Origin: Acidobacteriaceae bacterium
GTDB lineage: Bacteria; Acidobacteriota; Terriglobia; Terriglobales; Acidobacteriaceae
Direction: 5' to 3'
Length of the DNA: 64,000 bases
NCBI GenBank assembly: GCA_003131315.1
Contig: PKUV01000158.1
Coordinates: 1 to 64,000, forward strand
Numbering within the stretch: the stretch's first letter is position 1; every line of letters begins with the position of its first letter. Below the pieces are notes generated by a model. That model worked only from the letters and a program-made list of their open reading frames with translations. It was not told where the DNA came from and made no database searches. The translations under genes and the position numbers were made by a program. Shown in pieces: positions 58,857 to 64,000 of this stretch.

Positions 58857-59212
58857 TGCCGCCGGACGCGCTCGAAACCTTGCGGCAGGTGAATGACAAT
58901 CTGCGTTCCGCACTGATTCGTCTCCGTCCGGAACGAAAGCACTGTTCGACCATCAGGCCCCAGGACTTCTCTGATTTACTCAGCCAGCTTCTGCGGGCAG
59001 CGGAATGTCTGCGGCGCCTGCCGGCACATTCCGAAGCAGCCGTGGCGCTCGAAAAGGAATCACTCGAATACCGCAGCAACCTGGAAAAGCTGAAGCATTT
59101 CCTGCCTGACGTGCACGGGCGCCTGCTGGCCGAGAAGTCGCGGCTTGAAACTGCGAAAAACCACGTAGCAGCCGCAACGGCTTGGGCGCGAGCCAGCAAG
59201 AAGACGCTTTGA
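58856..59212 (+). CDS. small helical flagellar chaperone candidate
   Basis: 118 aa, all-helical: DLLSQLLRAAECLRRLPAHS, LEYRSNLEKLKHFLPDVHGR and AEKSRLETAKNHVAAATAWA. Position directly after fliS (1-bp overlap) and size suggest a FliT/FlgN-type chaperone, but no signature can be named. Probably the last gene of the flagellin-cap transcript. Confidence 0.6.
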   Translation: MPPDALETLRQVNDNLRSALIRLRPERKHCSTIRPQDFSDLLSQLLRAAECLRRLPAHSEAAVALEKESLEYRSNLEKLKHFLPDVHGRLLAEKSRLETAKNHVAAATAWARASKKTL

Positions 59213-59262
59213 GGCATTGAGCTATTAAATCATTGAGCGATTGAATTCAATGACTCAATGTT
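59213..59262. repeat. ATTGAG(T/C) repeats between convergent flagellar genes
   Basis: GGCATTGAGC, ATCATTGAGCGATTGAA and inverted TTCAATGACTCAATG form a weak hairpin, directly after the stop of the preceding gene. Same unit as at 47491 and 48475. Confidence 0.65.
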
Positions 59263-59268
59263 CTCCCC

Positions 59269-60156
59269 TCACTTCAAGTAAGCGAAGAGATTATTCTGCG
59301 ACAACTTGCTGATGACGGCCAGCGTGGCCTGGGTGTCGATCTGGGATTGGGTGAGATTGGTGGCGGCCGTAGCGAGGTCCGCGCCGCCAAGCGTGTTCTG
59401 CTGCTGGCTAATCTGAAGCTTGGCGGTATTGAGGTAGGTGGTCTGCGACTGCGCCTGGTTCATGGCGTTGCCATAGAACACGCGCTGCGCCGAAAGATAG
59501 CTGGAGGCTCCGCCTAATGAGCTGACGGCGTCAGCAATGGCGCCATTGGACTGCAAGGCCTGGATGAGGTTGTTGATGGCGAGAAAAACGTCGTTGCCGG
59601 CAGCGGAAAACAGTTGCGATCCGGGCAGGTTGACGGCGAGCTTGTATCCACTGCCGATCGATACCTGATTGACATCGCTGTTGCCGGCATAGCGGACACC
59701 GGAAGGGACGGTATTATCCACCACGTACGGCGGCGTACTCGTCTTGGTGCCGGCGAACACGTAGCGGCCTTGGTACGAAGTGTTAGCCAGGGACACAAGC
59801 TGGCTCTGAATGCCTTGCAGTTCACTGGCGATGGCGGCCCGGTCGCTATCGGAGAGCGTGCCATTGGCGCCCTCGACGCCGAGGCTGATGGCTCGTTGCA
59901 GCGCGGTTACGACCGAACTCAGCATCGAATCGGCGGTCGAGAGCTGGCCCTGAACCGCGCCGAGACTCTGCAGATAGCCGCTGTTGAAGGTAGCCTGATC
60001 GTTGTTCTCGACCAGCAGGGCAGCGGCGGTCGGATTGTCGGAGGGCTGGTTCACGCTTCGACCGGACGAAATCTCGATCGTAGCCTGTTGCGTTTCCAGT
60101 TTTGTCTGGTTGAGTGCCGCCAGCAGATCGGGCATGGGATTCGGATTAACGCGCAT
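59269..60156 (-). CDS. flgL: flagellar hook-filament junction protein FlgL
   Basis: 295 aa. Flagellin-like ends: MPDLLAALNQTKLETQQATI, SSGRSVNQPSDNPTAAALLV and at the C-terminus ADLATAATNLTQSQIDTQAT, LAVISKLSQNNLFAYLK. YQGRYVFAGTKTSTPPYV is the FlgL mid-domain mark. It joins hook and filament. It follows flgK on the same strand after 20 bp. Confidence 0.93.
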   Translation of the reverse strand: MRVNPNPMPDLLAALNQTKLETQQATIEISSGRSVNQPSDNPTAAALLVENNDQATFNSGYLQSLGAVQGQLSTADSMLSSVVTALQRAISLGVEGANGTLSDSDRAAIASELQGIQSQLVSLANTSYQGRYVFAGTKTSTPPYVVDNTVPSGVRYAGNSDVNQVSIGSGYKLAVNLPGSQLFSAAGNDVFLAINNLIQALQSNGAIADAVSSLGGASSYLSAQRVFYGNAMNQAQSQTTYLNTAKLQISQQQNTLGGADLATAATNLTQSQIDTQATLAVISKLSQNNLFAYLK

Positions 60157-60176
60157 GGATGATTACCTCACAAGGG

Positions 60177-61559
60177 TTACTGCACCGCCGCGCCGAGGCC
60201 AAGATTTACGGCATCGGAGAGCAAGGCGTCGACGGCGGAGACGACGCGAGCAGCGGCCTGATAAGCGGTCTGATACTGGACGAGGTTGGCCGCTTCTTCG
60301 TCGAGCGATACGCCGGAAATGCTTCCGCGCTGGTCCTGCAGTTGTTGCAGGATCAGGTTGGAGGAGTCGACATCGGCGGAGGTATTGGAAGTCGCATTGC
60401 CCACTTGAAATACGATGCTGGAATAGGAATCGATCGGTGTCTGCCCATTGGCCAGGGCCTGATCGGCAACCGCGGAGAGCACGGCCAGATTTCCGTTGCT
60501 GCCGGAAGTACCGTCGGAACTAGCGGCAATCAGCGCCGGGTCGGTGATATTGACACTCAGCGCAGCCGCCGCGCCCACCCCGCCCACGGGCGGAGGCACG
60601 AAGAGATTGCCGCCTTCATTGCCATACAGATCGACGCCCGTTTTATTGGCGGTGTTGAGGCCGTTGGCGAGACCGGCTGCGAGCTGATCGAGACTGCTCC
60701 CCAGGCTGGGAATTTCCTGGTCGCGAATCTGAATAAAACCGGCCAGGCTCCCACCCGTCAGCGAGCCGGTGATGTCCTGGATCCCGGCCATGATGTGCTG
60801 CACGCCGTCGCTGCCGAGCTGGGTGGAGAGCGTGTAACTCTGCGATCCGGAGACCAGCGTCGTCCCGTTTGAAGTCGCCAGCGTGATGCCCTGACCGGTC
60901 TTAATGACCGAGACATCCACCAGTCCTGAAAGCTGCCGGATGAGGTTGGTTTGCTTGTCCACCAAGGTGCTGGCGTCCAGGTTCGCGTTCTGGAGATTGC
61001 TGATCTGCCGATCGACACTGGCGATCTGCGCCGTCAGGGTATTCACCTCGCCGACCGACTGAACGACGTTCAGGTCAAGATTGCTGCGCTGGGTCTGAAG
61101 GTTGTGCGCGGTGGTGTTGAAGTCGGCTGCCAGGTTGCCGGCCGCGGTCAGCACGCTCCGCCGCAACTCCAGATTCGAAGGGTCGGGGGCGAGTTGCTGC
61201 AGACTGTTAAAGAAATTGCTGATGTCGGCGCCGATGCCGGAACTGGCGCTCCCGAACTGGGTTTGTATCTGTTGCAGTTGCGTCAGCGCGGTGTTGAGCT
61301 TGCTCTGCTGCTGCGTTTCCTGATTCAGTTGGATTTCGAGGATGGGATCGCGCAGGCTCTCGATTTTTTGCAGGACCACTCCAGTGCCAACGCTGAACCA
61401 TCCCTCAATGATCGGGTCGCCTGCCGTCAACACGGGACGCTCCCGGGAGTATCCGGTTGTGTTCGCGTTGGCCACGTTGTTGGAAGTGGTTGCCATCGCC
61501 TGCTGGCTGACTGAAAGCGAGCTCAGGGCAATCGAAAGAGACCCGAACAAACCCGACAT
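60177..61559 (-). CDS. flgK: flagellar hook-associated protein FlgK
   Basis: 460 aa. LSIALSSLSVSQQAMATTSN, NVANANTTGYSRERPVL, VLQKIESLRDPILEIQLNQE at the start; GVSLDEEAANLVQYQTAYQA, AARVVSAVDALLSDAVNLGL at the end. ATG at 61559 starts the family; the frame extends far upstream as a shadow of flgN. 2 bp separate it from flgN. Confidence 0.94.
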   Translation of the reverse strand: MSGLFGSLSIALSSLSVSQQAMATTSNNVANANTTGYSRERPVLTAGDPIIEGWFSVGTGVVLQKIESLRDPILEIQLNQETQQQSKLNTALTQLQQIQTQFGSASSGIGADISNFFNSLQQLAPDPSNLELRRSVLTAAGNLAADFNTTAHNLQTQRSNLDLNVVQSVGEVNTLTAQIASVDRQISNLQNANLDASTLVDKQTNLIRQLSGLVDVSVIKTGQGITLATSNGTTLVSGSQSYTLSTQLGSDGVQHIMAGIQDITGSLTGGSLAGFIQIRDQEIPSLGSSLDQLAAGLANGLNTANKTGVDLYGNEGGNLFVPPPVGGVGAAAALSVNITDPALIAASSDGTSGSNGNLAVLSAVADQALANGQTPIDSYSSIVFQVGNATSNTSADVDSSNLILQQLQDQRGSISGVSLDEEAANLVQYQTAYQAAARVVSAVDALLSDAVNLGLGAAVQ

Positions 61560-61561
61560 GG

Positions 61562-62023
61562 TTATTCTCCCGCCCGAAGCCGGACTTCTGGTCTGAGCAA
61601 GCCGGGATCGGGCGTGTAGGTGGGCGCGCAACTGTCGACCACGCGATTCAGGACGGCCAGGCTGCGCTGCAAGTGCCGCAGCAGCGACCAGTGCACTCGC
61701 GTGAGATAACGGATCCGAGCTCCGAGCTCCTCCCACTCGGCTTGCAGCCGCGCGGAGTGCTCGGTTTCCGGGGAATTGCCGGATGCGCCAGCCGATGGCG
61801 GCGCAGAACGCCGGCCTGCCTCTCGACGAAGCTCGTCTTCGAGGCGGCTCCATTGCCGGCAGAGCTCTGCCTGGTGCGCCGCCCCGCGCGCGATCGCTTC
61901 CGCGTCGTTGCGCACCAGCGCCAGGCTGCTGCACTCCAGACTTTCCGCCAAGCTGCGCAACAGCGCGAGCCGCTGCTCGATCAGTTTGCTGAGTTCGGGA
62001 AGCGATGTGTCGATATCATCCAT
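61562..62023 (-). CDS. flgN: FlgN-like chaperone for FlgK/FlgL
   Basis: 153 aa, helical: LSKLIEQRLALLRSLAESLE, DAEAIARGAAHQAELCRQWS and RYLTRVHWSLLRHLQRSLAV, ending in YTPDPGLLRP. FlgN-type proteins keep FlgK and FlgL soluble; the position directly before flgK supports this more than sequence does. Confidence 0.75.
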   Translation of the reverse strand: MDDIDTSLPELSKLIEQRLALLRSLAESLECSSLALVRNDAEAIARGAAHQAELCRQWSRLEDELRREAGRRSAPPSAGASGNSPETEHSARLQAEWEELGARIRYLTRVHWSLLRHLQRSLAVLNRVVDSCAPTYTPDPGLLRPEVRLRAGE

Positions 62024-62118
62024 GGCGGGACAGCTCTTCGTCAGATCAAATCGTCTTCAGGCCGAGTCGTCAGGCCGGGTTTGTCAGGCCGTTTTTCCAG
62101 GCCACGCCTTCATCACCA

Positions 62119-62298
62119 TCATGCCAGGTCATCCAGTGTGTGCTTCGGAGTGTCGGGACCGGGCTCCGGTTCTTCTTCGACCGTTTTCTCGGGCACAGCC
62201 GGACGCTTGCGCCGGGGCACCGGGGCATGCTCATCGCCCCGCTTCTCCAGCACGCGCAACAGCGCCGGATCGATCCCGTTCGTGATCAACGGATCCAT
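62119..62298 (-). CDS. 59-residue acidic/basic small protein in the flagellar operon
   Basis: ATG to TGA: MDPLITNGIDPALLRVLEKR, then RRKRPAVPEK and an acidic EEEPEPGPDTPKHTLDDLA end. GGAG lies 6 bases before the ATG, and the upstream 30 bases repeat ATGGAGTGAAC twice, so two ATG-GAG-TGA mini-frames precede the start. Lies between flgM and flgN on the same strand. No family recognised; probably a flagellar regulator or chaperone accessory. Confidence 0.6.
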   Translation of the reverse strand: MDPLITNGIDPALLRVLEKRGDEHAPVPRRKRPAVPEKTVEEEPEPGPDTPKHTLDDLA

Positions 62299-62345
62299 AA
62301 TTCACTCCATCGTTCACTCCATGGTTCACTCCACGGCGCACTCCG

Positions 62346-62645
62346 CTAGCCCTGGGTCCCACTCAGCTCGCCGACCATCGCATCGGCAACCTGGCTGGCA
62401 GGAACAGAGTAGTTGCCATTGCCGATCGCCTGCTGCAGCGATTGGACCTTGGCCGCGCGAATCTCAGGCTGCGCCAGAACCTGAGCTTCGAGCGACTGCA
62501 CTCGCGTCTGATCGAACGAGAAGCGGGTTTGGTCCAGGCCCGAGGTGCTGCTCGCCCCGGTCCCCGCGCCCTCGGTCTGCCCGGCGCGGCCCGTCTTGCC
62601 TGGTTCCGGTGGCTCCAGTCCAAACGTTGTGAAATCGACCCTCAT
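62346..62645 (-). CDS. flgM: anti-sigma-28 factor FlgM
   Basis: 99 aa. The C-terminal half carries the FlgM sigma-binding pattern: TRVQSLEAQVLAQPEIRAAK, VQSLQQAIGNGNYSVPASQV and ADAMVGEL. The N-terminal half is disordered. ATG at 62645 has a GGAG site; the upstream ATG is less likely. It should hold FliA inactive until the hook is complete. Its own sigma-28 promoter lies at 62744-62770. Confidence 0.9.
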   Translation of the reverse strand: MRVDFTTFGLEPPEPGKTGRAGQTEGAGTGASSTSGLDQTRFSFDQTRVQSLEAQVLAQPEIRAAKVQSLQQAIGNGNYSVPASQVADAMVGELSGTQG

Positions 62646-62743
62646 AAATTTCTCCAATCCCCTACTGCCTTTTCTATCGGCAGATTCTTAACAAATCTTA
62701 ATGTGGGGCAGTTCGTCCGCAGACGCATCGCGGCTCAATTCTA

Positions 62744-62770
62744 AGATCGGCAGAGTTTCGAAAAACTTTA
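62744..62770 (-). promoter_or_regulatory. sigma-28 (FliA) promoter of flgM
   Basis: On the minus strand TAAAGTTT, 11 bases (TTCGAAACTCT), GCCGATCT. The -35 and spacing fit the FliA consensus exactly and the -10 at six of eight bases. It would start a transcript for flgM-small protein-flgN-flgK-flgL about 90 bases ahead of flgM. Confidence 0.88.
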
Positions 62771-62792
62771 GCGCCCGAAGTGAAACCCCCGT

Positions 62793-63113
62793 TCAGCTCC
62801 CACCCGATACCTTTGGTGGCTGCAAATGGCGCAAGATGAGCTGCGCGATGCCAATCCCACCCCGGGCCGCAATCGACTGCGCCAGCGACTCGGTACCCAT
62901 GAGGCGATAATCGCTCGCCCCCGGGGTTTTGGCATCCTCGGAGTTCCCCGCAAACGTCTTCTGCAAAGAGTCGAGCACCGGTGTGAGCAGCATGGCTTCA
63001 AAGTCCCGCGCGGCCTTTTCATTTTTCAGGACCGCTTTCGCGGCCGGAGGGTTGGCCGTGGTCATATGACTCCGGCTGGCAGAGAGCGAGACATTCATCG
63101 GATTACCTAGCAT
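62793..63113 (-). CDS. flgJ: rod-binding protein (FlgJ N-terminal domain)
   Basis: 106 aa. EKAARDFEAMLLTPVLDSLQ, DYRLMGTESLAQSIAARGGI and GIAQLILRHL are the FlgJ rod-binding domain. The muramidase domain of enterobacterial FlgJ is absent, as in many phyla. It starts with 1-bp overlap to flgI; M6 is an alternative start. Confidence 0.9.
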   Translation of the reverse strand: MLGNPMNVSLSASRSHMTTANPPAAKAVLKNEKAARDFEAMLLTPVLDSLQKTFAGNSEDAKTPGASDYRLMGTESLAQSIAARGGIGIAQLILRHLQPPKVSGGS

Positions 63114-64000
63114 CAGATCACCTCCAGGTCGGCATCGAGCGCTCCGGCCGCTTTGATCGCTTGCAAAATCGAGATCACGTCGCGCGCGGTTGCACCCATG
63201 TTCTGCAATCCGCCGACCAGCTGGTCGATGCTGGCGCCTTCGCCGATTTCGAGGCGCCGCGCGGGGCTGTCCTTGGCCTGCACTTCGGTCTGGCCAACGA
63301 CTTCGGTTTTCCCCGGCGAGAGCGGCGCGGGCTGGGAAACGGAATACTCGGTCGAAATCTGCACCGAGAATCCGCCGTGCAGAATGGACACCGCTCCTAG
63401 ACGCACGTCTTTCCCCATCACGATGGTTCCCGTACGTTCGTTGACCACGACGCGGGCGCGCCGGTGCACGGAAACGGCAAGGTTCTCGATTCTAGCCAGG
63501 ACCGCCGTCAGGTTCGCCACACCGGTTGCGCTGGGATCGACTTCCACTCGTCCGCCGTCGCGGGCGCTGGCAACGGCGTGTCCGAATTCGAGGTTGATGG
63601 CGTCGGAGATTTCGCCCGCCGTCGAAAAATCCGGCTCGCGCAAAAGCAGCGAAACCGGAGCCAGGCGGTTGAAATCGAAGGCCAGACTGCGTTCCACCCG
63701 CCCCCCCGCCGGAACTCTTCCAATCGTTGGGTGGTTCATCTGTTTGCTCGCGCCCGCGCCGCCAACGGCAAACCCTCCCACCGCGATCGGACCCTGGGCG
63801 GCGGCGTAGACCTGCCCGTCCGCGCCATAGAGCGGAGTAAGCAGGAGCAGGCCGCCTTCGAGGCTCTTGGCATCGCCGATCGAGGAGACGGTCACGTCCA
63901 GTTGCGCGCCGGGCCGCGCGAACGCCGGCAAGCTGGCGGTGACAAACACCGCCGCCACATTATTGACGCGCGCCGTCGCCGCCGGAATCTGCGCGCCCAT
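63113..64000 (-). CDS. flgI: flagellar P-ring protein FlgI (N-terminus outside the window)
   Basis: 295 residues are visible, roughly the C-terminal 80 percent. TARVNNVAAVFVTASLPAFA, PGAQLDVTVSSIGDAKSLEG, GGLLLLTPLYGADGQVYAAA, ARVVVNERTGTIVMGKDVRL and the end LVGGLQNMGATARDVISILQ, AIKAAGALDADLEVI are clear FlgI. The codon at the window edge reads ATG by chance; the signal peptide lies further right. Its C-terminus packs the P-ring around the rod. Confidence 0.94.
   Translation of the reverse strand: MGAQIPAATARVNNVAAVFVTASLPAFARPGAQLDVTVSSIGDAKSLEGGLLLLTPLYGADGQVYAAAQGPIAVGGFAVGGAGASKQMNHPTIGRVPAGGRVERSLAFDFNRLAPVSLLLREPDFSTAGEISDAINLEFGHAVASARDGGRVEVDPSATGVANLTAVLARIENLAVSVHRRARVVVNERTGTIVMGKDVRLGAVSILHGGFSVQISTEYSVSQPAPLSPGKTEVVGQTEVQAKDSPARRLEIGEGASIDQLVGGLQNMGATARDVISILQAIKAAGALDADLEVI

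Noticed and set aside
61673..62632. A 319-codon plus-strand frame over flgN and flgM
   Set aside because: Antisense to flgN, the small flagellar gene and flgM, which are packed with ribosome sites.

Overview
The window reads as chromosomal DNA of a GC-rich, Gram-negative, flagellated soil-type bacterium, most likely an acidobacterium. This is inference from gene style and content (secreted AMIN/FecR-like protein, PilZ, AroD-AroE fusion, kinase-TPR fusion, ThyX-like double protein, many palindromic intergenic repeats), not from a marker gene.

Layout. 1-3591 is the right end of an integrated phage-like element: terminase small subunit, endonuclease VII-type nuclease and two small unknowns on the minus strand, then a non-coding stretch with a remarkable array of hairpins, then a tyrosine integrase beside a displaced 3' fragment of tRNA-Pro(GGG), which marks the junction with the host chromosome. 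3592-11107 is host housekeeping: dimeric-barrel protein, Dps, MerR regulator, a 13-residue Lys-rich micro-gene, YggX, an LpxH-like phosphoesterase with a GT28-like glycosyltransferase, an outer-membrane barrel, an AMIN/FecR-like protein and PilZ. 11318-16759 holds trpG and trpE tail-to-tail, an Nmad3 DNA-modification-associated protein, a GNAT/DUF1778 toxin-antitoxin pair and glutamate dehydrogenase. 16934-36925 carries secreted and membrane proteins, pgsA, AMMECR1, the aroDE fusion, a Ser/Thr kinase with TPRs, an isolated GvpL/F protein, a secreted TldD/PmbA pair, an M28 peptidase, a DksA-like protein, a pqqC remnant with pqqD, a YfgM-like protein, a class V aminotransferase and a GH5 hydrolase. 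37080-39658 is a small stress island: Fic, a fluoride riboswitch with crcB and DUF190, and VapBC. 39890-52160 has queuosine genes (queD, queE, gluQRS), recQ, HU, YceI, laccase-domain protein, pirin, FmdB and a long ThyX-like protein. 52243-64000 is a flagellar region: flbD-motA-motB on minus; flagellin, flaG, fliD, fliS and a probable chaperone on plus; flgI-flgJ-flgM-small protein-flgN-flgK-flgL on minus. The flagellin gene and flgM each have a sigma-28 type promoter.

The most unusual structures are the hairpin array at 2163-2406 (7-bp stems differ between units while pairing is kept around a constant AAGTT loop), a MITE-like element inserted with a 4-bp duplication into another palindromic repeat (49408-49571), palindromic repeats that run into coding sequence (29154-29255, 48475-48541, 56827-56888), and three GTG-started genes each exactly 6 nt behind a -10-like hexamer, suggesting leaderless mRNAs.
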